A stretch of 64,000 bases of DNA from Ktedonobacter sp. SOSP1-85 (GCF_016587415.1 NZ_BNJI01000003.1:806001-870000); one strand, 5' to 3'; positions 27,290 through 36,087 are shown, counted from the stretch's first letter. Translations and numbers: made by a program. Notes: generated by a model not told the origin, from the sequence alone.

Positions 27290-27690
27290 GCCTCGAATGA
27301 GGGATTGTCCTGTACTTACCAATGAAAAGGCGGTGCGTTACCCGCAACGGCTAGAGCATCATGCAGATCAAGCGCCAGCGCGAAGTGTCCGAGGTGGTTT
27401 GTAGCGAACTGGAGTTTTCACCTCTTCGCACATACTCGTTCCTTCGCTGAGAGCGCTTAAAAGTACTATTTTATTTGATCGAGGATTGTTGCCAACGTTC
27501 CTTTAATTGAGGTACACTTCTAACAAGTGTATTCTATATCTGATCAACACACCTGGGCAATTTTTCCACCTCGAAAAGAGGAAAAGACCGGCTTGTCAAA
27601 GAGTTGAGATAAGCTTAAAATGGCTTGCATGCTACCGTTGGTAGTAAAGAGCAATGGGGGCTATAGGTATTTCCAGGGAGCGCATGTAGC
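27290..27690. other. 400-base intergenic region before the kinase-WD40 gene
   Basis: No gene is seen. A good plus-strand promoter lies at 27593-27621. The remaining 300 bases after the hydrolase gene show no hairpin or repeat. Confidence 0.45.
27593..27621 (+). promoter_or_regulatory. Sigma70-type promoter of the kinase-WD40 gene
   Basis: TTGTCA (27593-27598) and TAAAAT (27616-27621) are separated by 17 bases, giving a leader of about 60 bases before the ATG at 27691. Confidence 0.55.
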
Positions 27691-29646
27691 ATGACTGATT
27701 ATATTGGGCAGCAGCTCGGCAATTACCGACTTACACGCCTTGTAGGAGATGGAGCCTTTGCCCAGGTTTATCTAGGAGAGCACATCTATCTCGGCACACA
27801 GGCCGCAATCAAAGTGCTCGATACGCAACTGACAAGCGACCCGGTCGAGTGGTTCCGCACCGAGGCTCGCATCATCGCGCGCCTGGTGCATCCAAATATC
27901 GTGCGCGTCCTGGACTTTGGTATAGAAGGCAATACGCCCTTTCTCGTCATGGAATACGCGCCCAATGGCACACTTCGTCAACGTCACGCCAGCGGCAGCC
28001 CCCTCCCACTACCAAACGTGGTTTCCTATGTGAAACAGATAGCCGAAGCCTTACAATATGCGCATGATGAAAAGTTGATTCACCGCGATGTAAAACCAGA
28101 GAATATGCTGTTGGGGAGACGCAATGAAGTCCTTCTGAGCGACTTTGGTATCGCGATGATGATAAAGACATTTAAAGACGGAAATGTAGAGGATGTGGCA
28201 GGAACCCTGGTATACATGGCGCCGGAACAGCTACAAGGGAAGCCACAAACAGCCAGTGATCAATATGCTTTGGGCATCATCACGTACGAGTGGATCACCG
28301 GCGAACGCCCATTCAATGGTTCGCCAACAGAAGTGCTCTCACAGCACCTTATTGCCCTGCCACCCCCATTGCGCAAAAAGGTACCTACCATTGCCCCTGC
28401 CGTCGAGCAGGTCGTCATGAAGGTGCTGGAGAAGACCCCGGAGAAGCGCTTCCGCAGTGTGCGAGAGTTTGCACTCGCCCTGGAACAAGCCAGTCGCTAC
28501 CAGGCACTCACTCCTAGCAGCCAGTATGGGGCATTCGCTCCTGAGCAGGGAAGTCTGGAGGGCGGCACGAGCCAGGCAGTTGCGGCACCCTCTTTTTTCG
28601 AGGAACCCGTTCCCGCCGTGGTAAAAAATACGACGCCCCCGCCTCCTTCCATCCTGCCTCCTCTGAGACCTGCCAGACCAGGCGAGCCTATAGGAACGGT
28701 TCTCTGCAATTATCGCGGGCATCTCCAGGGCATACGCTCTCTCTCGTGGTCACCCGATGGTACACGCATTGTTTCCGCCAGCCATGAGAAGACAGTCCAC
28801 ATCTGGAATGCCATGACAGGTTCCGCGATTAATATTTACAATGATCAATCCAATATTATCGATCTCGTGGCCTGGTCGCCTGATGGTACGCGTATTGCCA
28901 TGGTTGGGGCTAATGCACACATCCAGGTCTGGGATTTCGCCACTAATCGCCTGGTCGCCTCCTACCGTGGACATCTGGGGAACACCGTCAATGCCATTGC
29001 CTGGTCGCCTGGGCAATTCTTTCTCGCGTCCGCCGCAAGTGACGGCAGAGTACATGTGTGGGATGCGATGACGGGTCGACTCATTACCATCTATCAAGGG
29101 CATGCTGGCAGTGTCAACATGCTGGCCTGGCTCCCCGATGAGGCTTCTCCGGCCCCTGGACGCGATTACCGCATCGTCTCCGGTGGCGATGATCGTTCGG
29201 TACAGATCTGGGACGCCTTCACGGGAACAAACATTACACGCCATCAAGGATATCCAGCAAGGGTTACAAGCGTTGACTGGTCGCCAAGGGTCTATTCATC
29301 TTTGTCTCTTGGATCAAGCTTTTCAGCAAGCATCCTCAATAGCTCACGTGTTGGCTGCGGCAGAGACGATGGGATGGTACAGATGTGGGACACGGCGACC
29401 AACCGGGAGGTGCTCAGCTATCGCTATGCCGCTCCCATCTCCGTCGTCGCCTGGTCGCCCAATGGGACACGTTTCGCCTATGGCGGTAAGGATGCAAAGG
29501 TTGAGGTGTGGGATACCAGGACAAACCTCAGGCTCTTTACCTTTTCCCACGCGGCCCCCACCCAGGTCCTGGCCTGGTCTCCCAGTGGCAAGCATATCGC
29601 CTCTGGTGGAGGTGATGGCATCATCCAGGTATGGGTTGCACCCTGA
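27691..29646 (+). CDS. Soluble Ser/Thr protein kinase fused to WD40 repeats
   Basis: This 651-residue protein has an N-terminal Hanks-type kinase: Gly loop VGDGAFAQVYLG (about 19), Lys in AAIKVLD (about 42), catalytic HRDVKPENMLL (about 130), SDFGIA (about 151) and APEQLQG (about 178). A Pro-rich linker (about 285-340) leads to WD40 repeats forming one propeller (about 340-651), each with a W-S/T-P and DG block and ending in VQVWD-like strands. No transmembrane segment separates them, unlike membrane PknB-type kinases, so it should act in the cytoplasm with the propeller as docking or sensing platform. One repeat (about 530-560) is expanded by a Ser-rich insertion. Confidence 0.93.
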   Translation: MTDYIGQQLGNYRLTRLVGDGAFAQVYLGEHIYLGTQAAIKVLDTQLTSDPVEWFRTEARIIARLVHPNIVRVLDFGIEGNTPFLVMEYAPNGTLRQRHASGSPLPLPNVVSYVKQIAEALQYAHDEKLIHRDVKPENMLLGRRNEVLLSDFGIAMMIKTFKDGNVEDVAGTLVYMAPEQLQGKPQTASDQYALGIITYEWITGERPFNGSPTEVLSQHLIALPPPLRKKVPTIAPAVEQVVMKVLEKTPEKRFRSVREFALALEQASRYQALTPSSQYGAFAPEQGSLEGGTSQAVAAPSFFEEPVPAVVKNTTPPPPSILPPLRPARPGEPIGTVLCNYRGHLQGIRSLSWSPDGTRIVSASHEKTVHIWNAMTGSAINIYNDQSNIIDLVAWSPDGTRIAMVGANAHIQVWDFATNRLVASYRGHLGNTVNAIAWSPGQFFLASAASDGRVHVWDAMTGRLITIYQGHAGSVNMLAWLPDEASPAPGRDYRIVSGGDDRSVQIWDAFTGTNITRHQGYPARVTSVDWSPRVYSSLSLGSSFSASILNSSRVGCGRDDGMVQMWDTATNREVLSYRYAAPISVVAWSPNGTRFAYGGKDAKVEVWDTRTNLRLFTFSHAAPTQVLAWSPSGKHIASGGGDGIIQVWVAP

Positions 29647-29732
29647 TGGCGCGGCTCTAGATACATAACGCAGGAATCACCGTAACATTCTCCCTACCAC
29701 TCCAATTCTCTGGGGAAGATAGCAAATTGTAG

Positions 29733-29752
29733 AGTCCAAGCAAGCTTGGACT
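29733..29752. repeat. Short GTAGGGTCC-type palindrome fragment
   Basis: AGTCCAAGC and GCTTGGACT pair around AA, preceded by TTGTAG. It resembles the inner part of the worn element at 15950-16026. It lies between the convergent kinase-WD40 and DUF2277 genes. Confidence 0.55.
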
Positions 29753-29773
29753 TCCTCCGCTCGCCAATATTGG

Positions 29774-30028
29774 TTATGCACGGCGCGCACGCGCTTTGGC
29801 GGCCTCTTCCTCGCGATTCTTTGGTGAAGCCGGCGTCTCCAATGAATTAAGGAGCGTACTGGTGATGGCTGCTATCTCAGCCACGGCGGCATTGAAGGCG
29901 ACTTCATTGACCTGCGATGGCTTATTATAACCGCTAACCTTGCGCACAAATTGTAAAGCCGCCTGGCGAATTTCTTCTTCAGTCGCCGGCGGCTCAAAGT
30001 TAAAGAGCGCCTTGATATTTCTACACAT
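29774..30028 (-). CDS. DUF2277 domain protein
   Basis: This 84-residue protein begins MCRNIKALFNFEPPATEEEI, the hallmark of DUF2277, a small conserved family of unknown function in soil bacteria. The core FVRKVSGYNKPSQVNEVAFNAAV is also typical. The tail is Ala/Arg/Lys-rich. The ATG has GAGGGGAG four bases upstream. Nothing in the context gives a role. Confidence 0.9.
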   Translation of the reverse strand: MCRNIKALFNFEPPATEEEIRQAALQFVRKVSGYNKPSQVNEVAFNAAVAEIAAITSTLLNSLETPASPKNREEEAAKARARRA

Positions 30029-30144
30029 ATGTCTCCCCTCATTTCCTAGATCAATTCTCTACTACATAGGTATTCTCACCAACAGCAGCCAAATCGGAAA
30101 AGGGGTCCAGGGGGTTTCCCCAGCCCCTTTTTCTTTCTTTTCAC

Positions 30145-30771
30145 TCATCCTATAGAATAGGCTGTTAAGAGAGTCACATACGCAATGATACGCACCGATG
30201 CCGCGATAATTGTCATGAAGGCGAGCTTTGATTGAAGTATGCCCGGTATGTTGAATGCATAGCCAATCACCAACACCAGAAAACCAAGGCTCATGATCAA
30301 GCTAAAACGGGTAGATTTTGATATATAAAGCGTGGCATACCGGACGAAGGCGCAAGTATAGATAATCATGCGGCAGGCATTGAGCGCCAGGGATACCTGG
30401 GGTCCGGGAACCGGCGGGTAGAATGGCGTTAAAAGTATCACAATAAGGAAGAGCGCCATCTCAACTACCTGCCAACGTTTGAGCTGCTGCATCTGGTCAT
30501 GGGACTTCACCAGAGAACTTAGAAAGATAAAGAGGCCCCCTCCACACGCGCCAAACGACCTTGTCCAATCCGTCGCAAACGTGTTGCCCCCAATATGTGC
30601 ATCGCCAATGGTACCGACAAACGTACCTAAAGAAATAGAGGCCATCGCAAGCCCAAGCACAAAGAGCATATCACTACGAGAGAGCCGGTAGACGTAAAAA
30701 GCTCTCAGAGAAATAATGAGGCAGACAGTGCCAATTGGAATAGACATCAAATTTGCAATTTGACTGATCAT
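30145..30771 (-). CDS. Multi-pass membrane protein, probable sensor-like
   Basis: This 208-residue integral membrane protein has about six to seven helices and short loops. The arrangement recalls the seven-helix membrane sensor domains of histidine kinases, but no output domain is attached. It starts 36 bases after the stop of the GAF-like gene at 30808-31746, same strand, so the two are probably one operon. I do not recognise a family. Confidence 0.72.
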   Translation of the reverse strand: MISQIANLMSIPIGTVCLIISLRAFYVYRLSRSDMLFVLGLAMASISLGTFVGTIGDAHIGGNTFATDWTRSFGACGGGLFIFLSSLVKSHDQMQQLKRWQVVEMALFLIVILLTPFYPPVPGPQVSLALNACRMIIYTCAFVRYATLYISKSTRFSLIMSLGFLVLVIGYAFNIPGILQSKLAFMTIIAASVRIIAYVTLLTAYSIG

Positions 30772-30807
30772 ATACTATTTCCCCTGACTAACATGTTTCT
30801 CGCGTTT

Positions 30808-31746
30808 CTAGAACAGTGAATCGATAATAGAAAAATTCTCGAGAGGTTTTTCGTCCAGCGTTGAGAGCTGAATTTTCTGCTGATTGAGTAAATAGCGAAA
30901 TGCCTCAGCGCCCTCTTGTGGTCCAAAAGCGAGGCCTTTCATGAGGTCGGCCATGGTCTTGCGCCCATCAATTGCCGCATAGAGACGCCTGGCGTTCTTG
31001 TCCTCAAGGATCGCTGCATTCGCGAATGGGTTATCCGCCTGAAACGCCTCCAGGTCTTGCGCGCGTCGTGGCACAATATCTGCGAGCGTCAGGCCTGAAA
31101 AAAACTTCCTTGACTGCTTATCGAGAGTTGGCGACAAGAGAGCATCAGGAGCGGCAAGAAAGCGGCGATTGATCAAAATACGCAAGGCCTGCTCTAAAAT
31201 AAAGGCGATGGCGCGCTCCTGCTCTTTTGAGAGGGGAGCTTGTGAGAAGAATGAGACAATTATGGTCAGAGGCGTGGGACTTTGCTTTCCCTCCGGCTCT
31301 CTCCTCGCGGGAGGGAGCAGCATCTCATGCTGCAAAAAATATCCAGCCCAATATTGTAAGCCATAGCGGGTCAAGAAGGAGGCCAGTACAGGAGAGAAAA
31401 CATCTGCAACAGGGAGAGATGCTATACCATGTTGCTCCAGCAAGAGACGATCCACCACAGATACTATATACTGATTTATTGTCGCCTGTTGCGGTAAAGA
31501 TGGGAGCTGGCTCGCGCTCGCACGCGCCTCAGCATGCAACTCTCCACTACGATCCAATTGCATTGTCCAGAACTGGACAACAGGTATGCCCAAATATTGT
31601 CCAATCTTGTCCGACAACCAGAGCAACACTTCATCTACGTGATGCATGGTAATCGTTGCTTGCAAAAGCTGAGCCACGAGAGAAATCGGCTGCTTTCTCT
31701 CTCCCATTGATTGAGATGGGTCAGGTACATGATGCTTATCTTGCAT
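30808..31746 (-). CDS. GAF-like protein with C-terminal winged-helix-like module
   Basis: The protein has 312 residues. Residues about 20-200 have the strand-helix pattern of a GAF domain (QATITMHHVDEVLLWLSDKI, then IPVVQFWTMQLDRSG, and ALRILINRRFL at the end). The C-terminus (NAARRLYAAIDGRKTMADLM-like: ARRLYAAIDGRKTMADLMKG, about 250-270) resembles the small helical module found at the end of PatA/DUF4388-type signalling proteins. It has no kinase or DNA-binding output. It probably works with the membrane protein encoded just downstream. The domain calls are inference. Confidence 0.6.
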   Translation of the reverse strand: MQDKHHVPDPSQSMGERKQPISLVAQLLQATITMHHVDEVLLWLSDKIGQYLGIPVVQFWTMQLDRSGELHAEARASASQLPSLPQQATINQYIVSVVDRLLLEQHGIASLPVADVFSPVLASFLTRYGLQYWAGYFLQHEMLLPPARREPEGKQSPTPLTIIVSFFSQAPLSKEQERAIAFILEQALRILINRRFLAAPDALLSPTLDKQSRKFFSGLTLADIVPRRAQDLEAFQADNPFANAAILEDKNARRLYAAIDGRKTMADLMKGLAFGPQEGAEAFRYLLNQQKIQLSTLDEKPLENFSIIDSLF

Positions 31747-31871
31747 AGATGCCTTTCTATACAGGCGTGAATGATACCAGCCACGGAAAAATCCAGCGTC
31801 TGTGATTTTCTACAGGGATTGTTGTATGAAAAGTAAACGCCACGGTTGTTCTTTTTTATCGGAAAGCTAAT

Positions 31872-31929
31872 TACTTCTGCTGGGAAAACCCCGGGCGCGT
31901 TCGCGCCCGGGGTTTTCCCAGCAGAAGTA
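31872..31929. repeat. 28-bp perfect GC-rich hairpin with 2-base loop
   Basis: Arms 31872-31899 and 31902-31929 are perfect. It lies between the divergent GAF-like gene and the gene at 32052, so it is not positioned as a terminator for either. It would lie in the leader or promoter region of one of them. No U tract is present. Confidence 0.8.
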
Positions 31930-32051
31930 GACGTAAACATGGGTTTACATATGCTATATACTATCGGAAGTAGATAACGTCGTAGCTTGTAAGTATGAAG
32001 ATATTTAGACAGGAAATACTCACAAGTATTGCATGAGGACGAGAGAAGTAC

Positions 32052-32738
32052 ATGCCGAAACAAACCACCCACCTCCCTACAAAGAGCCAGCGTCAGCAAG
32101 AGCGCCGTGAGAGACAGCGCCTCGAGAGAGAGAAGCAGCTACGCGCCAGGCGCAACCGTAACATTATCATTGCCGCTGTTATTGTTGTGGCCCTCCTGGC
32201 AATTGGTGGCGTCACCTGGACATTATGGAAGCCTGCTCAGGCCGCCAACTCTTCCAGCACCTCCGCAACAGCAACCGCTGCCAGCAATACGAATACCAGC
32301 GACAACCCCTTGTATCCCTCCGTTAATGGGATCGCTTGCCAGGGCAACGAACAGCTCGACTACCATATTCATGCGCATCTATCCATCTATATTAATGGGC
32401 AGCAGGTTCAAGTTCCTCAATCTATTGGCATTGCCAGCGATAACTCCTGTATTTACTGGCTCCATACCCACGATACTTCGGGCATCCTTCATATTGAGTC
32501 GCCAAAGACCAAGACGTATGCGTTGGGCGACTTCTTCCAGATCTGGCATGGGCGCTTCCCCGAATTGCAGTATCCCGCCCAGCTCAGCCAGACCAGCGGC
32601 TGGACCGTCTACGTAAACGGCAAGCAATATAACGGCGATATCAACTCAGTCCCTCTGAACGCTCACGCTTTGATTACCCTGGCCTACAACTCACCAGGCA
32701 TCACTCCCGATACCACGTACAACTGGCAGGGTCTGTAA
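32052..32738 (+). CDS. Membrane-anchored exported protein with HIHAH motif
   Basis: The protein has 228 residues. A very basic 35-residue start (QERRERQRLEREKQLRARR) precedes one transmembrane helix (NIIIAAVIVVALLAIGGVTWTLW, about 37-59), a Ser/Thr linker, and an extracellular domain with LDYHIHAHLSIYING (about 104-118) and YWLHTHDTSGILHIESP (about 136-152). The clustered His residues suggest metal binding, but this is unproven. The domain is known from Chloroflexota and actinobacteria without a function. A large palindrome follows the stop. Confidence 0.72.
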   Translation: MPKQTTHLPTKSQRQQERRERQRLEREKQLRARRNRNIIIAAVIVVALLAIGGVTWTLWKPAQAANSSSTSATATAASNTNTSDNPLYPSVNGIACQGNEQLDYHIHAHLSIYINGQQVQVPQSIGIASDNSCIYWLHTHDTSGILHIESPKTKTYALGDFFQIWHGRFPELQYPAQLSQTSGWTVYVNGKQYNGDINSVPLNAHALITLAYNSPGITPDTTYNWQGL

Positions 32739-32769
32739 TCTGCAACTCGCGCCTGCGGCGCTCGCCTGA

Positions 32770-32828
32770 GTAGTAGATGTGGTGCGTGCTGGCAGCCACT
32801 GGCTGCCAGCACGCACCACATCTACTAC
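32770..32828. repeat. 29-bp perfect inverted repeat (constant-flank family)
   Basis: Arms 32770-32798 and 32800-32828 pair around a single central base. The left flank (about 32744-32769, CGCGCCTGCGGCGCTCGCCT) is nearly identical to the flank at 54019-54038. The apical part GTGCTGGCAGCC is shared with 20941. It lies between convergent genes. Confidence 0.87.
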
Positions 32829-32854
32829 CCGAAGTAACTTGCATACGGGGCTAT

Positions 32855-33352
32855 TTAATTAGTTGAGGCGCTGGCCAGCCAGTGTAAGACGTTGGCACGA
32901 TGCTCTTTATAGTGCTCATAGGTATCGCCAGCGATGGACTCCCAGACTACATTCCCTTGCTCGCGCCAGGGGAAAGGCTCGTTCAAGGACTGCTCACTCA
33001 AGCCCTCAAGCACGTCGAGTACGCCCTGGTATCCCTCCTGTAGATTGGCGAGCACCTCCTTTAGAGAGCGATCTTTGTTCTGCTGATAGAAATGTTCATT
33101 GATCTCATCCTCCGTCTCCAAACCAGGGGCGAACGCGTCCGGTTTCTGACCAGTAGGTATCGCTCGCAGGGAAGCTAGCAGATAGTTTTGCCAGACCGCA
33201 AGATGAGCCAGGTTATCCTTGACGGACCAGGCCCCGTTGACTCCCGGCGTGGTCGCTTGCTCCTCACTCAAAGAGCTTACAAGCTCCATCAACTGCCCAT
33301 AGCCCTGCTGAATATGCTCTTGCAGATCCTTCTTTTGCATATGCTCTGACAT
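32855..33352 (-). CDS. DinB/ClbS (DfsB)-family four-helix protein
   Basis: The protein is about 165 residues, related to ClbS/DfsB within the DinB-like superfamily. Typical segments are LQEHIQQGYGQLMELVSSLSEEQ, GVNGAWSVKDNLAHLAVWQNYLLA and DTYEHYKEHRANVLHWL. Members include a colibactin-resistance cyclopropane hydrolase and thiol-transferase-like proteins; activity here is unknown. The ATG at 33352 is preferred because AAAGGATG precedes it; an upstream ATG at 33409 lacks one. Confidence 0.8.
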   Translation of the reverse strand: MSEHMQKKDLQEHIQQGYGQLMELVSSLSEEQATTPGVNGAWSVKDNLAHLAVWQNYLLASLRAIPTGQKPDAFAPGLETEDEINEHFYQQNKDRSLKEVLANLQEGYQGVLDVLEGLSEQSLNEPFPWREQGNVVWESIAGDTYEHYKEHRANVLHWLASASTN

Positions 33353-33450
33353 AGAAAAGCATCCTTTCACTTTATAGTAATGGTCATTACCCTCTAATGA
33401 TACTGTCAAAAGCGGATAAGGTCATTCCTGATTGCAGTTTCAGGAGACTC

Positions 33451-33480
33451 TTGACAGAAGAAAAATACGCAAGGTATACT
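33451..33480 (+). promoter_or_regulatory. Strong sigma70-type promoter of the GNAT-TetR operon
   Basis: TTGACA (33451-33456) and TATACT (33475-33480) with an 18-base spacer. The expected start (about 33487) falls at the first base of an inverted repeat, which fits repression by TetR. Confidence 0.7.
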
Positions 33481-33483
33481 TGA

Positions 33484-33505
33484 TTTGAGACCAATCGGTC
33501 TCAAA
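33484..33505. promoter_or_regulatory. TetR operator 1 (GAGACC-N4-GGTCTC)
   Basis: Nine-base arms TTTGAGACC and GGTCTCAAA surround AATC, directly after the -10 box. The second site at 33531-33546 shares the GACC/GGTC core. Confidence 0.65.
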
Positions 33506-33530
33506 AATTCGGCGCAAAAACAAACCGATC

Positions 33531-33546
33531 GGTCTGATTATTGCTA
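33531..33546. promoter_or_regulatory. TetR operator 2 (ACCGATCGGT)
   Basis: A perfect ten-base palindrome at 33534-33543 with the same GACC core as operator 1, in the leader before the GTG at 33587. The binder is most likely the TetR encoded at 34251. Confidence 0.55.
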
Positions 33547-33586
33547 GTCATCTCCTGGCTACGGAGTCACGACAAAGGAGAAAATC

Positions 33587-34225
33587 GTGCGCAACACTGT
33601 TCTATCTCCCTCGCCCCATCAAAAAACAATCATGACGGCTGCCGGGCCAGTTTACCTGCTCTCCCACTGCTCGCCCCTCTTTATCCAAGAGCTTGAGCCA
33701 GATAGTGGCATGCGTGCCTTTACGCGCCTGCCGGAGCATGAACATGCGCTCCTCTTGCAGATCGCGGAGCGGGAGGATACAATGCTCACCATCGCCTATA
33801 CACCGGCTGGCACCATTGTTGGACACATTGCCCTCTGCCCGGTTGATGCCTGGTGGCAAAATCTGGAGGCAGCCTATGAGATCGGCCTGGAGGTCAGCTC
33901 CAACTGGAGGCAGCTTGGCATCGCACATCAGCTAATGCAACTGGTCTTTGCGGAGACAGCCTATGAGGAGATCATTGTGCTGGGTATGGGACTCTACTGG
34001 CACTGGGATATGGCTGGCTTGGGGCTGAACGCTTTCAGGTACCGCGAGATGCTGGAACGCTTCTGCGCGGCCTATGGCTTCACGGAATACCTGACCTCTG
34101 AACCAAATATTCGCATGCACCCGGCCAATATCTTCCTCGCCCGCCTGGGCAAGAATGCCGAGCAAGCATTAGTCAAGCAATTCTTTGCTTGCCTGCTACG
34201 CTCAAATACACTGCCAGGGCTATAA
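33587..34225 (+). CDS. AcuA-like GNAT acetyltransferase
   Basis: This 212-residue GNAT-fold protein resembles AcuA/acetoin-utilisation-type acetyltransferases, which modify protein lysines such as that of acetyl-CoA synthetase. The acetyl-CoA site is at EVSSNWRQLGIAHQLMQLVF (about 101-120), and the C-terminus has LNAFRYREMLERFCAAYGF and EPNIRMHPANIFLARLGK, as in that family. It starts at a GTG with AAAGGAG six bases upstream. It is first gene of an operon with a TetR regulator (25 bases between stop and next start). Confidence 0.78.
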   Translation: MRNTVLSPSPHQKTIMTAAGPVYLLSHCSPLFIQELEPDSGMRAFTRLPEHEHALLLQIAEREDTMLTIAYTPAGTIVGHIALCPVDAWWQNLEAAYEIGLEVSSNWRQLGIAHQLMQLVFAETAYEEIIVLGMGLYWHWDMAGLGLNAFRYREMLERFCAAYGFTEYLTSEPNIRMHPANIFLARLGKNAEQALVKQFFACLLRSNTLPGL

Positions 34226-34250
34226 GGAATATGCCCAGAAGGAGCAAACA

Positions 34251-34856
34251 ATGAGTAAAGGGAGCGAGACGCGCAAAATGATCCTCGCCCGCGCGGCCCC
34301 CGTTTTTAATCAACAGGGCTACGTCGGCTCCTCGCTTACAGACCTGATGCGCGCAACCGGCCTCGAAAAGGGCGGCATCTACAACCACTTCTCCAACAAA
34401 GAACAACTGGCACTCGAAGCCTTCGAGTACTCCCTATCCCTGCTGGAACAAAGCATGCGGCAGGCACTTCAGGGAAAAAAGCACGCCCTTGATCGCCTGC
34501 TTGCCCTGTTGAAGTATTTCCAGGGTATCATCGAAGATCCACCAGTGGAGGGAGGCTGCCCCATTCTAAACCTGGCTGTAGAGGTGGATGATACCAACCC
34601 CATCTTACGTACGCAGGCGCGCCAGGCCATGGACAAGCTCCAGGAGACGCTACGGCGCATCATTATACGAGGGATCGAGCGCCAGGAGTTACGCGCAGAC
34701 ATCGATATAGAGACCTGGATCACAACCTGTATCGCCACCATGGAAGGTGCGATCATGCTCAGCAAGCTCTACCAGGATCCTGTCTATATCCGCCGCGCCG
34801 CCTCCTCCATGGAAGCAAGTATCAAGTATACTCTCGCCCTGCCTTCGCCTTCCTAG
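34251..34856 (+). CDS. TetR/AcrR family regulator
   Basis: This 201-residue repressor has the helix-turn-helix in RKMILARAAPVFNQQGYVGSSLTDLMRATGLEKGGIYNHFSNKEQL (about 8-55) and a ligand domain typical of the TetR group that binds GACC/GGTC palindromes. The ATG at 34251 follows AAGGAG; a longer upstream frame overlaps the GNAT gene and lacks one. Two such palindromes lie in the promoter of the operon, so autoregulation is likely. Confidence 0.9.
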   Translation: MSKGSETRKMILARAAPVFNQQGYVGSSLTDLMRATGLEKGGIYNHFSNKEQLALEAFEYSLSLLEQSMRQALQGKKHALDRLLALLKYFQGIIEDPPVEGGCPILNLAVEVDDTNPILRTQARQAMDKLQETLRRIIIRGIERQELRADIDIETWITTCIATMEGAIMLSKLYQDPVYIRRAASSMEASIKYTLALPSPS

Positions 34857-34866
34857 CGTTCAGAAG

Positions 34867-35979
34867 CTAGCCTTCAGGAGGAATTTCGCCGGAGCCGCGC
34901 ATGATAAGCCGGGTGGGAATGATCACGCGCTGGGGCGGGCGCTCATCGCCCTGGATACGCGCGAAGAGCAGTTCGGCCGCCTGGCGTCCCATCTCGGCGG
35001 CATCATGTGCGATCACCGTGACTGGCGTTGGCAACATATCCGCTAGCTCGAAATCGTCGAAGCCAACAAACGCCAGGCGACGCGTGACACCACGCAAGGC
35101 ACGCAACACCGCGACGCTGATACGGTTACTTGTAGTAAAGACCGCGGTCGGAGGATGCGGAAGATTCAGCAGACGGTGTGTCGCCGCCGCTGCCTTCTCA
35201 GCATCATCGCAACCAAAGCAGAGCAGATCGTCTTCAAGGATAATTCCCCAGTCGGCCAGCGCAGTACGATAGGCCGCAACGCGCCCTGAGCCTGTATAGA
35301 CGGATGGATCACCACAGATCAGGCCAATACGCCGGTGCCCCTGGCACAAGAGGTGCTTCACAGCCGTATAGGAGCCTCCATAGCTGTCCAGCAAGATCAT
35401 ATCCACGTCCAGATTCGCCGGCGGACGGTCCACAAAAATCACCGGTGTCCCTCGCTCCATTTCGCTCTTCAGGTAGGAGTGGTCGGAGCCAGCAGGAACG
35501 ATCAGCAAGCCTGCAACCCGGCGATGAGAGAGCGCACTCACCTGCTCACGCTCACGCTGCGGGTTCTCCTCCGAGTTGCTGAGGATAAGCATATGATTAT
35601 AACGTCTCGCGACATACTCGACACCTTGCGCAAGCTGCGAATAGAAGGGGTTGGCGATGTCTTCGATGACCAGGCCAATGGTAGAGGAGGTCTGGCCCTG
35701 ACGCAGATTGCGTGCCAGGTCGTTGCGCCTGAAACCAAGCGACTTGATAACGGCCTCGACCCGCTCCCTGGTGGCCTGGGTCACACTCGCCTCCTTATTC
35801 ACCACACGCGAAACAGTCTTGAGGCTGACACCCGCCATCTCCGCCACATCCTGCATAGTTGGTCGCAACTTATTTCCCTCAGTATGCAGAGGCTCTAAAG
35901 AGGTGAGAGGGAGGTTAGTACCTTCCTGCCTCGCCAGTTGTTTCTCTGACAGAGAGAACTCCATCTGCTCGTTACTCAC
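34867..35979 (-). CDS. LacI-family regulator of the mannan/sugar locus
   Basis: This 370-residue regulator has a helix-turn-helix (MQDVAEMAGVSLKTVSRVVNKEA, about 42-64), hinge helix and a sugar-binding core (IGLVIEDIANPFYSQLAQGVEYVA; VFTTSNRISVAVLRAL). An extra 40 residues precede the helix-turn-helix. The GTG start at 35979 has GGAGG seven bases upstream; an ATG five codons later is possible. It is divergent from the ABC permease genes. Four copies of TGACAWCGWTGTCA-type sites between it and those genes are its likely operators. Confidence 0.92.
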   Translation of the reverse strand: MSNEQMEFSLSEKQLARQEGTNLPLTSLEPLHTEGNKLRPTMQDVAEMAGVSLKTVSRVVNKEASVTQATRERVEAVIKSLGFRRNDLARNLRQGQTSSTIGLVIEDIANPFYSQLAQGVEYVARRYNHMLILSNSEENPQREREQVSALSHRRVAGLLIVPAGSDHSYLKSEMERGTPVIFVDRPPANLDVDMILLDSYGGSYTAVKHLLCQGHRRIGLICGDPSVYTGSGRVAAYRTALADWGIILEDDLLCFGCDDAEKAAAATHRLLNLPHPPTAVFTTSNRISVAVLRALRGVTRRLAFVGFDDFELADMLPTPVTVIAHDAAEMGRQAAELLFARIQGDERPPQRVIIPTRLIMRGSGEIPPEG

Positions 35980-36041
35980 TGCAAATCCTCCGGATCCGCT
36001 TTTTATCTATAAGTATAACCTAAAATTTCTTCTTCAACCTC

Positions 36042-36071
36042 TTGACAACGATGTCATTTGCATGGTACAGT
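36042..36071 (+). promoter_or_regulatory. Promoter of the sugar ABC transporter genes
   Basis: TTGACA (36042-36047) and TACAGT (36066-36071), 18-base spacer. The -35 overlaps LacI operator O1 and the predicted start lies in O2, so repressor binding would block it. Confidence 0.65.
36043..36056. promoter_or_regulatory. LacI operator O1 (TGACAACGATGTCA)
   Basis: Fourteen-base near-perfect palindrome overlapping the -35 box of the permease promoter. Same sequence, inverted, at O2. Confidence 0.75.
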
Positions 36072-36073
36072 AA

Positions 36074-36087
36074 TGACATCGTTGTCA
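36074..36087. promoter_or_regulatory. LacI operator O2 (TGACATCGTTGTCA)
   Basis: Exact reverse complement of O1, 31 bases downstream (about three helical turns), covering the predicted transcription start. Confidence 0.75.
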
